Shown piece after piece: positions 47,819 to 58,667 of a stretch of 64,000 nt of DNA. The notes under the pieces are model-generated. The model was not told the DNA's origin, made no database searches, and saw only the letters and a program-made list of their open reading frames with translations. Made by a program: the position numbers and the translations under genes. Source of the DNA: Conoideocrella luteorostrata (taxonomy: Eukaryota > Ascomycota > Sordariomycetes > Hypocreales > Clavicipitaceae). The stretch is from contig JASWJB010000236.1 in NCBI GenBank assembly GCA_032433595.1, forward strand, positions 1 through 64,000, in the 5' to 3' direction. Position 1 is the first letter of the stretch. Each line of letters begins with the position of its first letter.

Positions 47819-50035
47819 TCAACCAGCTATAAGCTCCTGCTTCTGGTCAAGCAAGACCTTGAGTGCCTCCACCGTAATCTGCAGCACCTCTGGCTGCCTA
47901 CTTTGCCTCAAACACTCCTTCAAGATCTCCACGCCATTCTCCTCTTTGACCTTGTCGCGTGCCAGTTGTCCAGCATCTCCCTCCGCCATGACCAAGTTAT
48001 ATATTGTAACCACGCCTCGGTGCCTCAACCCGGGATTTGAATCATTACACATCCCCAGAATGACTTTGACGGCTCTGTCCCGCTGGACGACATATCGAAC
48101 TACCGATTCGAAGCCGGTAAGAGAAGCTAAAGCACCCCCCGCAGCACTTCGAGCTCCCTCCTCTTCCGCATCCGCTAGCGCAAGCAGGATATGAAGACGT
48201 GTCCCGGCCTTCGCACTTCCATCTGCGTAGAGGGCAATGCCCTCCGGGGTTTGCATTAGATTGCAGACAAGTTCAGCGGCCGCTTTGGAAACAAGCTTGT
48301 TGGACGATAATAGCTGTTCTTCGACATGGGGCCATGCCAAGCGGATGATATTGCTGCGCGTATCTTCATCCTCCAATGAGGCCAAGTTTGTCAAAGCCAT
48401 GAGTGCCTCAAAAGTCGGCAAAAGATCTCGCGTTTCAGCAGCTGGATCGGGTGGCAGGATGTAAATGAGTGGTCGAATTGCCGCATTGATGGGGTTCGAG
48501 CGATTTCCCCCAAACACCAAGGCAGGATTGGTGCTTATAAGAATTCGAGCAAGTGCTTGCGCGGCAGCTCGTCTGGGACTCTCGTCCGTCTCTGGGATGG
48601 CAGCCCACCCTACGAGCAAGAGCTTGACGGCACCTTGCTGTGCGAGTGGCCCTCGAAGTGATGTTGTGACTGCGATGGAGTGAATAATGGAAATGATGAG
48701 GCCAAGTGAAGGTACAGATCCGTTTTTGCTGTGTGTTACCAGTACTGGGATAATGCCGGCGCCGAAGACTGCCTGGCATCGCTTGGCCACATGCTCATCA
48801 TCATCTAAAGGGTCTGGCCCAGGTAACTTGCCCGAAGCATTTGCGTACGCCTTCAACTGGCTCATTTTCTTTTGTTCTTCTGTAAGTGCGGGCATGTATC
48901 GGGTTAGATTGACAAAGATGCTCAAAGCTCCGTACGTTATCGGTGACCGAGGTGGTGCATCACTGAGCGCTTTGACCAGTTTTTTGAGTAAATCATCGTT
49001 CTTGGCAGTACTCTCTTTGATCTTGGGTTGGATTGAGGCGTAGGCAAGGCCTTCTATGGAATGCTGCTTGTCGTAATCTTCTTCATCTCGTAATATCATT
49101 TTCGTAAATAATCCGGACAGATCTTCAATGCTGGCGCTGACTGGCTCAACTCTCGATTTGTTGGGGTCGTTAGAAGGAACTGCCTTCAGTCTGTATGTCA
49201 GTCCAGCGTTAACGATTGTATCAATCAACAGCATGAAAGAGAGTTGAAACCAGGGTGACATTTGTTTCTGCTATCTGGTGGATTCGCGACTCACTTTCAG
49301 TTTAGCCAATATGACTGCTGCTAAATGCTGGACTTGCTCCGAATGTCTCCTCATGGATATAGATCCTCCTTCACCTTGAACTAATGGTTCCTGATTGGGA
49401 CCAGCCGTTACACCTGTGGGATCCTGATCAACGACCTCCTCGAGCCATTCTACACAGTACTTCTGAACTGCCTCGCGACACACAGGGTTCATGCAAGCTG
49501 CGTTCAACATCTCCAAACAAGCCGTCTCAACTTTTCGGCTCTTCCACTCCCTCCTCATAAGAGGACCAAGGGTGCTAAGAAACCCTTCGCCCAAAAAGAG
49601 CTGCACAGTGAGATCAGGAACAATAGGGAAAGTTGCAGATGCGACGCAGAACGCCACGATGTAGTCGTCGTAAGTGCCTCTCTGGACACGCTCAAAGAAG
49701 AATGCCGACAGGTTCTTAGATCCCTCATCGCCGGCAGCTTTGAGGTAGGCGGATGTGGTAAGAGTTGCATGCCCGCGAACAATATCTGGCTGTCGCATAT
49801 CGAGGTAGCAGAGGACTGTGTCGACGCAGTCGCCATCGATGACACTGCATACTGTCTTGTAATTCTTATCCTTCTGCTGTGCTTCGGCATCGTCGTTCAA
49901 CAGCTTCGTTAGCTGGTCGAGTTCTCTACATGTTGTCTCGTCTTCCTGGCCACCTTCCATGAGGCGAGCAAAAACGAGAAGTGTCTGGTCCTCGAGGCTC
50001 GCGGCAGGAGCCGCACCCTGGAGTGTTTCTGTCAT
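47819..50035 (-). CDS. Cro1/She4 UCS-domain myosin chaperone
   Basis: UNC-45/Cro1/She4 family cochaperone that folds the myosin motor domain; in Podospora, CRO1 is needed for the switch to multinucleate cells in sexual development. Two exons, 50035-49295 and 49183-47819, 701 residues, no TPR domain as in other fungal members. The chain is almost entirely armadillo-like helices. Family blocks include IEGLAYASIQPKIKE, YGALSIFVNLTRYMPALT and RHRGVVTIYNLVMAEGD. The 111-bp intron (GTGAGT donor) uses the acceptor after GACTGAAG, joining AKLK to AVPSND in frame; nearer AG sites break the frame or leave an intron of 27 bp. The start is the ATG at 50035, with an in-frame TTG just upstream. Confidence 0.9.
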
Positions 50036-50297
50036 GTCCAAGGTTTGTCACACGACGAAGTGGCGTAGTGGTGTCGGGATGCCGGTGAAGTTTGATCTCA
50101 ACAGAGTCATGAACAGTAGGTGTAGTCAGAGCAGTGAGGACAGGGCCGCAAGACGGACTATAAAGGGGAATGATATAAAATTATGCAAGGTAATTAAAAT
50201 AAAATGCAGCCATGAATAATGATATGTAGGATCAAGGTTGATGGGCGACAGCTGAAGATGCGGCGACTTGCATATGCACACGAAAGGTTTATGGCTA

Positions 50298-50327
50298 AGC
50301 TTGAGCTTGAGCTTGAGCTTGAGCTTG
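50298..50327. repeat. Hexanucleotide tandem repeat (GAGCTT)n
   Basis: About five units of AGCTTG without interruption. The unit contains the AGCT palindrome, so units can pair with one another. The inverted repeat begins a few bases downstream. Confidence 0.9.
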
Positions 50328-50333
50328 TTCCCA

Positions 50334-50390
50334 CCTCTTATGTATGCTTACGTAGCTAACTTGAGAGGGGAGGTAAGCATACATAAGAGG
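50334..50390. repeat. 18-bp perfect inverted repeat with 21-bp loop
   Basis: Left arm CCTCTTATGTATGCTTAC at 50334-50351 and its exact complement at 50373-50390. Transcribed from either strand it would fold into a strong hairpin. There is no coding potential inside and no target-site duplication was recognised. Confidence 0.92.
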
Positions 50391-50700
50391 GGAGACGGAA
50401 AAGCCGAGTTTCCTGGGGTTGTATCAGGGTTCCTACACTTGAAAAAGACAAACGTCTCCTCAAATTCTCCACTTGAATTGCACTGCACGCTGCCCGGCAT
50501 GGTGCTCATGGTGTGGTCTGGTTCGTCATGGAGGAGTTGAAGGGCTGCCCCTCCTTTGCTACGCCCCTCTATTCTCTGATAGGCGATAAGCTTGCTGTGC
50601 TGTCAACTGCAGCTGGTAGAACAACTGCGCTACCAATGGGTATATACATTAAAGCATCCAATAGCATCTGTGCCTCGAAGAGCCACAAAGTAACTGTAAC

Positions 50701-50716
50701 TACTCCGTACTCCGTA
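50701..50716. repeat. Tandem TACTCCGTACTCCGTA
   Basis: Same 16-bp tandem form as at 8739, 10566 and 22294. Confidence 0.8.
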
Positions 50717-51266
50717 ACGAATACGGTGCCAAACCACCTGTAAGCCAAACTACGATCGAGCCACAGTCACGTGTGCAGGTACCTATACCGCCACATAACA
50801 GGCTGGTGGCTGTACAGCGTACCACATATTGCTTTGTGTCAGCCCCAGGCGACGAAACTGCTCCGTGCTTTCGTGGAGCATTTTGCACACGACATCTGAC
50901 GCTCTTGAGCTTAAATCATGTACTAATCACGATGTTTCCTCAAACAACTGTGATACCGATCCGCACAACCATTTAACCACATGGGCATCTTGACATTAAA
51001 TCTAGCTCTTCAACAGAAATCTTTGATTCAAGATTGGAGCTCATTAGCAAACGTGCACCACCAACAGCGCAAGCCTATTTGAAGCATCACTCACACGTCG
51101 TTTTGACTGCGATAATCCGACGTTGACGCAATATCAAATACCACAGCCTGAACATTAGATTTCGAAATACCTTTTAAAATATTCTATCAAGCCAAGATCC
51201 CCCCTCGATTCCGGTTCTCCGACTTGACCTCGTAGCTGCATCCGACGGCACTACTGCCCGTCCACC

Positions 51267-52343
51267 ATGGACGCCGTCGACTTTTCTGAGCACTACGAGG
51301 TCACCACCGCTGAGGAGACACCATCCCTCCTCTCTATCGTCATAGATACCAATCCACGCGCTTGGGCTGCTTTGGACGGCAAATTACCCCTATCGAGAGC
51401 CATTGCCAATCTCCTCGTCTTTGTCAATGCCCACCTAGCCTTCAGCAATGCCAACCAAGTTGCTATTGTAGCCGCCCACGTGAACCGTGCCGTATGGCTT
51501 TATCCCACACCACCGCAAATTGCTTCCATGGATACATTCGGCGATGTTCAGATGAACGATGTTTCGAACGATGTTCCTCGGAGCTCAGCTAATAAATACC
51601 CCCAGTTTGCGCAGATCGAAACAGCGGTGCTCTCCTCGATCCGGAAGCTGATGAACGAAACGACCGAACAGGACCTTGAAACTACTACCACACAGCTCTC
51701 TGGGGCTTTGACACTGGCATTATGCCATATCAACAAAGCTTCACAAGCTTTGGGCGGATCATCTGGAAGCTTAGCGCAAGCTGTTCCGACAAGCACCACT
51801 GCTCCTCCGCCTATGAAAGGTCGTATCTTAGTAATCTCCGTATCCGACTCTGAACCTTCTCAGTACATTCCTACCATGAACGCAGTATTCGCTGCCTCTC
51901 ATGCCCAAGTAGCCATCGATACGTTAGCTCTCTGCGGAGATTCAACCTTTCTCCAACAAGCGTGCTTCAACACCAATGGGACGTATCTCGTCGCTGCACA
52001 TCCTCAAGGTCTGCTCACCTATCTCATGTTTGGCCTTATCGCCGACACAGAGGCCAGACAATCTCTGATCGCTCCTACACACGATACTATAGACTTCCGC
52101 GCTGCTTGCTTCTGTCATGGAAAGGTCGTGGATACCGGCTTTGTGTGCTCCATTTGCCTAAGTATATTTTGTGAGTTGCCGGAGAACTCGGAGTGCCTGA
52201 CGTGCGGGACTAAACTGGCACTGGGAAAGTACGGATCGAAACCAGCAGTTCTACCGCGGAAGAAGAAGAAGAAGAAGAGAATCGCCAACGGGGGCGGCGG
52301 ACGAGAAGACACTATCAGTGCCACGGGCACACCACGACCATAG
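51267..52343 (+). CDS. tfb4: TFIIH core subunit Tfb4 (p34)
   Basis: Core subunit of transcription/repair factor TFIIH in the nucleus, pairing with Ssl1/p44. Intronless, 358 residues, start in CCACCATGG context (MDAVDFSEHYEV). The N-terminal von Willebrand A-like domain opens with LLSIVIDTNPRAWAAL and runs to about residue 265. The C-terminal C4 zinc module follows: CFCHGK, CSICLSIFC and CLTCGTKL, about residues 282-315. A polylysine tail and a Gly-rich end close the chain. Length and layout match fungal Tfb4. It converges on the threonine aspartase gene. Confidence 0.95.
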   Translation: MDAVDFSEHYEVTTAEETPSLLSIVIDTNPRAWAALDGKLPLSRAIANLLVFVNAHLAFSNANQVAIVAAHVNRAVWLYPTPPQIASMDTFGDVQMNDVSNDVPRSSANKYPQFAQIETAVLSSIRKLMNETTEQDLETTTTQLSGALTLALCHINKASQALGGSSGSLAQAVPTSTTAPPPMKGRILVISVSDSEPSQYIPTMNAVFAASHAQVAIDTLALCGDSTFLQQACFNTNGTYLVAAHPQGLLTYLMFGLIADTEARQSLIAPTHDTIDFRAACFCHGKVVDTGFVCSICLSIFCELPENSECLTCGTKLALGKYGSKPAVLPRKKKKKKRIANGGGGREDTISATGTPRP

Positions 52344-52896
52344 GTCGAGAAGCCTGATTAACGATGGTGCTCATATGACGCTAGATGGCGTTCACGAAAA
52401 AGAAGCTCAGAAAGCAAATGGAGTATTTCCAGCTCTTGTATATTGGCCATGAATATTGTGCTACTGTTTCACGGACTTATCATATTATCATACAGTAAGG
52501 GAAGCCCCGAACCGTATTTGCTTTATAGAATCGTACAATATGGCGAAGTTGGATCAGTCGACAATACCCACGTTTTGGGTATAACGGCATGGCAGTGGCG
52601 GAACAGCGTTTGGAGATGTATAATAATATCATGATATCATGCCAAGATCCATAAATCTATCAATTTACAGTAAATTACTATTTAGGCAAGAGGGCTTATA
52701 ATTTAAAACGAAGTCTTTTCTAGGAATGAATTTCTTCCGTGTGGGTAAAAGCGTGGTTAAGAAAGTTTGGATATCAATACCACTGTGCAGGCTACAAAAC
52801 CCACGACACGCCACGCTACCCACTATAGTACATGCCAGTATTGAAGGTTGAAAGATAGCCACAGGTCAGTGAAATGCCAGCAAGTTTCCTTCATAA
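52344..52896. other. Convergent intergenic region
   Basis: AT-rich 3' UTR space between tfb4 (+) and the threonine aspartase gene (-). No coding potential is recognised. Confidence 0.6.
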
Positions 52897-54843
52897 TCAG
52901 GAAATCCGTATTTTACGACCGCCTTTGGCAATCTTAGCACCATCCGGGAGACGAGACATCGTGCAGCGGGGCTCCTTTTCAAGGCCACCCATCGATGCGA
53001 GGGCAAACGAATCCGTATTGTGTGCAAAGTAGAGGTAATATCCTGTTCGACACTTCTTGACCACCATAATACCAATAGCACCTTGAGAATTGCAACTTTT
53101 GACCCCTGGATGATTCATAAAGTCTTGGGCAATAAAAGATTCCATAACAGCATCTTCATCATCATCCTGCACATCTCCACCACCTGGAACACGTCGAGTT
53201 CCCTGATATATTCTCTCAGCACATCTCTGAGAGGCCATTGTCGTTGCCATATGCTCGCCAGTGCCGCTGGTCACGGCAGCTACAGTAACACCGTCTTCGT
53301 CATCCTCCGCACAGGGGACTACGGCAGTGCCTATGCCGACTAAGGCAGCAGGGCCTAAGCGTCCACGATGCTTCATGCCGATACCTCCAGACGATGACCC
53401 AGCAGCAATCCTTCCTTGATCGTCAATCGCAATAGCTCCGATAGTGTCCGTGATCATATCCATGTCTCTGCTGTCCAGACGCACTTGGCGCTTAGCTATC
53501 GGCTCGTCAGTCTCCGTTGGTCGAACTTCCATCGATAGAGGTCGCTTGACGCTATGCAAGTCAACGAATTTGGATAGAGACTCATTGGGCTTTAATAATT
53601 GTTCCTCAGCTCTAGGACGTTGTTTTGGAGACGATGATCCGTCACGGAAAGAGCTGGTGTTGTGTGATATTAAGCCGTCTGGAGCCTTCCTGCGGATTTT
53701 CTCAGACATGTTCTGGCTCTTTTTGCTGTTGTCGATATACCTATCCTGCTGTTTTGGACGGGACGATGGGGTTGTTTCTCTAATGTCCATCAATGTTGTG
53801 GAGCCCAAATGAGATCGACTTGCCGGCGGTTGTGAGCAATTCGATGCCAGATTCAATGGGAGTGGAGGGCTCCGTAGTGAAGCAGACAGAGTACCATCTT
53901 GCATTTTTGTCGAATCTGGGGCCGGTGTGCCAGCGTAGGGCGAATCAGGCTGGCCCTCGTTCCACGTACCAGCGATGATTGCAGCTGTGTGGTCCCGGGG
54001 GAACTCTTGATGGGTGTCAAGGGCGGTGGTATTTTCGAATTGACACGGAACGCAACTCGTAGGCATTGGCTGAGACGATGAAGTCACTCGAGGTTCCTGG
54101 AATCTTTCTTCTGCTCGCAGCAGATCTTCTTGCCAGCGAAAAAATCGATCACGAGAATTTTTAGACACGAGGTATTCATTCGCACAGATGACCATGCCGT
54201 ATTCCTCTGCGAATGCGCGAGCGCCCTCACCAACTAGTGCATTGGGCGGGACTCGTCGAAGGCTCAACGGCTGGCTGCTGGTGTCTAGAATGAGTTTCGC
54301 GAGGGAAATAGGATTGCGGATATCTGCGGGAAGAGTTAACAAGTAATAAGTGTAGGAGGTTGAAAATTTTATGAGAGTACGAACTCGGAACAGCACCACA
54401 AGCACCACTTCGACCAAGGTGGTCAACAATTGTCGCATCACACTCGACAGTGCCGTCAATGGACAAGTTTGAGCCGTATCCCGCGTTGGTGATTTCCTTA
54501 TCTTCGAGAATTCGTAAGGCAGCCTCGACGGCTTCCGTCGCGGTAGCACCGGCTTTCAGGAACTTCATACCCATTTCAGCAGACCTATTTCGAAAATTTA
54601 GTCCTAACCTAAGGTTTTCATTGTGTAAGTGTGGTGGGAATGGGTAATGACAAACGAGACACATGCTTCCAGGTGTACATGTTCATTTTGGTGACTATGA
54701 AAACCGGCCCCAGCGTGGATGAATATGGCTGGGACCCCTTTCTGTCTTTGGCCGAAGCGAAGCATTCGATCCAATGCACCATCTGTACCATGGGTGTGGC
54801 AAGCCATCATTCTAGAGGCCACATTGTGGCACGGGGCGCTCAT
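52897..54843 (-). CDS. Threonine aspartase (taspase-1 / asparaginase family)
   Basis: N-terminal-nucleophile hydrolase of the plant-type asparaginase/taspase-1 family, matured by self-cleavage before a threonine. Three exons, 54843-54656, 54584-54385 and 54323-52897, giving 604 residues. Donors are GTTTGT and GTTCGT. Alpha-subunit blocks are AIFIHAGAGFHS, EITNAGYGSNL, GTVECDATIVDH and GACGAVPNIRNPISLAK, the last rebuilt across intron 2. The cleavage site is D-TIGAIAID with nucleophile Thr near residue 423, followed by GSSSGGIGMKHRGRLG and the GTGE loop. Between them is a Ser/Pro/Lys-rich insert of about 200 residues, far longer than the loop in animal taspase. The substrate is unknown. The start follows from MSAPCHN at 54843; the upstream frame has no ATG. 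Confidence 0.9.
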
Positions 54844-56327
54844 GCTAGTCGAAAGGCATGGGAACAATAGAGAACTATACCAGCCGAGAAGCTAATGATG
54901 CCAATGAAGATATTTGTATTGATGATGGGGCGACGGGCGGAATGACGACGTCCAGGAAGGACAATTCGAGGTAAATAGGAGGCTCGGGGCTCAGATCCAA
55001 GTAGCTTCGAGCTGTGGAGGTTAAAAAAAAAAAAAAAAGAAGTGAGGCCTGTTGATGTCACTCCTGCAACGTGCACGGAAGGCGAAGGTCTCAAGCTGAA
55101 TATCGATCGCGACTGCTACATGTAGGCGGAAGAGCTTATATTTAGTTTATGTTTTGGTAAAAAATCTATTGTCTTCGGGCTGAACCTGATTGCGTCTTAC
55201 CTCTGGACGCTTGGCCACAATTGAGGACTGCGAACTGATGAACCAGGCAAGAATGGGGTTACTTGCTGAAGATAATATAAGACGTTGTAGGTTTGAAAGG
55301 GGTCGGTCATGTGCTATTCACCGTGAAAGTAATAGATCAACCGGGTTGAAGGCCGCAAAGTTGGGTCGACTGTGCACTTTTGGAGCGTCACTTTGGGTTG
55401 CGGAAATGTCTGACGCACGATGACCGCAGACAGCTGGAGCAACTTCACGATTCCCAGTGTTGTTTGCCTCACATCTACAACAAGTCTGGATCATTGGACC
55501 TGAAAGGAGATCCACTAAGGGTGGGGTGACACAAAAGAAAACAATCAATGTCTTCAAATAAGAAGCCACTTGATAAATTAAAGAAGGAAAAAAAAAGGTC
55601 TGACATGTGGCGCTGAGCCTCATCAAATGCAGAACGATGAGGCGTGTAGGTACGGTGAGTTAAGTTACGTTGATAGGTAACATCAAATCAGGCTGCAGCA
55701 GAACCGGCACAGCTAGCAGCTGTCAGTGTGCTTGAGGCAAGAGCCACTTGAGCGAGCGGGTGACAAAGAAAAGCCCTGTCTGCCGCCAAGCTTGAACTTC
55801 TTTGCTTGACGTAATATTGCGGATAACAATAAAATTTAACTATTACGAATTCTTCTTTCTTTCTTCCTTTTAGTCTTGATGTATAATAATAAGCTGATAA
55901 TGTGTTGAGTGAAGACTGTGCTGGATATTGTAACCCACTTGCTGTGGTTGTGCAGCCCCGCCATTCTGGTCTAACAGAGTAACTACTCCGTCCACTTTGA
56001 GCAAGGCGCGCCGCGCGTTGCTTGATAACACAGCGACCAGCAGTCAGCACTCCATACGAAGTACTCCGTAGTGGGCACATATCTGGGCAGCTCAGCTGTG
56101 GCTAGGGATGGGGAGCCACCTTTCTTCATATTTGCATGGCTGCATGGCCTGGGCACATCACGAAGCAGACTCCAAGGATCCACCCCACTCTGAATTCTGA
56201 CTGCTGCGGTGACGACAGGCCAACGGCTCCTCGGCCATCACCGTCTTCTACTCACCTCACCTTCGTCTGCCATATTCCCTTCTTTCCCAACTCTCAAGCG
56301 CGCATCCCCAGCCGCGCATATTCCACC
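54844..56327. other. Divergent intergenic region, threonine aspartase and arp3
   Basis: 1.5 kb holding both promoters. An A16 run is near 55023-55038. One TACTCCGTA copy is at 56062-56070. No gene is recognised. Confidence 0.55.
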
Positions 56328-58018
56328 ATGGCGAACCAAACTCCTGCCGTTGTCATGGACAAGTTAGTAAATCTATAGCTCCATCTTCCCCGCCTCCCCG
56401 CCGACATGCTCAAGAGTTGGTAGCTAACCTGAAGCAATACAGCGGCACGGGATTCTCCAAACTCGGTACGCTCGCTGTCATACAATGAATGCAACTCCAA
56501 TTAACAGCTGATTCATAGGCTTCGCCGGAAACGACTCCCCTTCCTTCGTTTTCCCGACCGCCATCGCCACGAAAGGTCCTACTGGAGGCAGCGGCGGTTC
56601 CGGATCAGGCCGTCCAGCCGTCGCAAACAAGCCGTCTTTCCTTACTGGCGGGGCGGGCCCGGGCGGTCACTTGAGCGCGAAGCGAGGGACTGAGGATCTC
56701 GACTTTTACATCGGTGACGAGGCGTTGAGCGCAGCTTCGGGGCCTGGTATGCGATATTGCCTCTCCATTCCAACTGTAAAAGCGGTGGCTAAATAACTTC
56801 AGGATACGGCCTCCATTATCCCATTCGACATGGTCAAATAGAGAATTGGGTGAGTTTCATGCTTTATGATCTAAAACTCCTCTCTAACAGCTTTTACAGG
56901 ACCACATGGAGCGTTTTTGGTCCAATTCGATCTTCAAGTATCTCCGCGTGGAACCTGAGGACCATTATTTCCTCCTCACTGAACCGGTGAGTCTACCGTC
57001 GCCACGCCTCAAGTACTCATAAAATTTCTGAGGAGCAATACTAATATCCTTAGCCCTTGAATCCTCCGGAGAATCGAGAGAATACGGCCGAAATTTTTTT
57101 CGAGTCGTTCAATTGTGCAGGAATGTATATCGCAGTCCAGGCAGTCCTCGCCCTCGCTGCATCTTGGACGTCGTCCAAGGTCACCGATCGCTCTTTGACG
57201 GGTACTGTGATCGATTCCGGTGATGGTGTCACGCACGTCATTCCCGTAGCTGAGGGCTACGTCATTGGTTCGTCCATTAAGTCGATCCCAATTGCCGGCC
57301 GAGATATTACCTACTTCGTACAATCGCTGCTTCGAGACCGTGGCGAGCCCGATTCATCCCTCAAGACGGCCCAGGATATTAAAGAAGAGTACTGCTACGT
57401 GTGCCCAGACATTGTTAAGGAATTTAGCAAGTACGACCGGGATCGTGAACGATTTGCCAATCATGTTGTGTCTCACCCTGGCGGCCGCCAAGTTACCGTT
57501 GATGTTGGATATGAACGCTTCCTCGCCCCTGAAATTTTCTTCAACCCGGAAATCTACAGCTCGGATTTCCTGACTCCTCTGCCTGTTGTTGTCGACGGAG
57601 TCATTCAGCAATCGCCAATTGATGTGCGTCGAGGTTTGTATAAGAATATTGTGCTGTCTGGTGGAAGTACTCTGTACAAGGATTTTGGCCGGCGGTTGCA
57701 AAGAGATATTAAACATCTTGTGGACGCCAGAATCCGTGCTAGCGAGGTACGCAGCGGAGGTGCCCGGAGTGGTGGTCTCGACGTCCAAGTTATCACTCAC
57801 AAGAGACAACGACACGGCCCATGGTTTGGTGGCAGTCTACTGGGCCAGACGCCTGAGTTCCGGTCTTATTGCCACACTAAGGCAGAGGTATGTGCAGCTA
57901 TTCTACGCGCCAAATGTGTGTCCGTACGAGTTGATCTAACCAGTAGTTACAGTACCAAGAATACGGCCCTAGCATCGTGCGGAGATTTGCCTTGTTGGGA
58001 GGGCCAGGGGGCTCATAA
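56328..58018 (+). CDS. arp3: Actin-related protein 3 (Arp2/3 complex)
   Basis: ATP-binding subunit of the Arp2/3 complex that nucleates branched actin at endocytic patches and hyphal tips. Seven exons: 56328-56362, 56443-56465, 56519-56746, 56803-56849, 56900-56986, 57054-57887 and 57953-58018, giving 439 residues. The start is in CACCATGG context. Actin-fold signatures: [15 protein letters not shown] rebuilt across two introns, [42 protein letters not shown] and [18 protein letters not shown]. The C-terminus ends [18 protein letters not shown] in exon 7. A Gly/Ser-rich loop after residue 35 is common in fungal Arp3. Exon 2 codes for only 23 bases. Confidence 0.96.
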
Positions 58019-58667
58019 AGCTGTCGTTGGCTTCGTCGTGTTCATAGAGCAATTGAAGATGAGTTATCCGAACGTCAAAGCAACACCTGTGGTAACCAGT
58101 CGTAAAGGGGCCAATAGAAAAATAGTCCGAGCCGAAGAAGAAGCAGCCACGATTAATTTACAATGCAAAACAACTTTGAAAGGAAGACAGGTTGTCGTCA
58201 AGCATCTCGTCAAGAGTTTTAATGGTGACCGCTCGTCTTATTTTATCCATGCACACTTATTACAGTAGTTTGCACTAACATTCCCATCGATGCAAAGAAC
58301 CGGTCTCGGATCGGGTAAATAGGATAATGCAAACTAAATTTAGAATCAATATCTGCGGTAAAAATGGATTGCAAACGAATCAAGTCTTTCTCAACTTCGC
58401 TTTTCAACAACGCCATCTGCCTCCCAAGATATTGCACCCGCCAACTCCTCGTCCATGCTTTCTTTATCTTTCCGGTCAACTCCTCATGCCAATTTGCCAT
58501 GTACCCAACAAGAGCAACAGCGACGACGAAGACGAACACCTTGTACCTTACACCACCGACCTTCTTCGACTATTTCTTACGCCGTCGCGCAGCTCCACTT
58601 AGAAGAGGCCAGACTAGTCAACCAAATCTCATCGTAGATATCATGACCCGATTGCTGTGACAGGGGC
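58019..58667. other. Convergent intergenic region
   Basis: Between the stops of arp3 (+) and the alcohol dehydrogenase (-). Open frames occur here on both strands, including a 98-codon one on the minus strand with a hydrophobic start and a helical body, but it has no ATG in a usable position. I treat it as non-coding. Confidence 0.5.

Larger units (their letters stand above)
50036..51266. other. Divergent intergenic region, cro1/she4 and tfb4
   Basis: 1.2 kb holding both promoters. On the cro1/she4 side it carries a hexanucleotide array and a long perfect inverted repeat. One 16-bp tandem motif lies at 50701-50716. No gene is recognised. Confidence 0.55.

Noticed and set aside
58243..58539. 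98-codon minus-strand frame with a hydrophobic start and helical body, between arp3 and the ADH gene
   Set aside because: It has no ATG before the helical part, no upstream exon with a matching donor, and sits in convergent 3' UTR space. It is not similar to any family I recognise.
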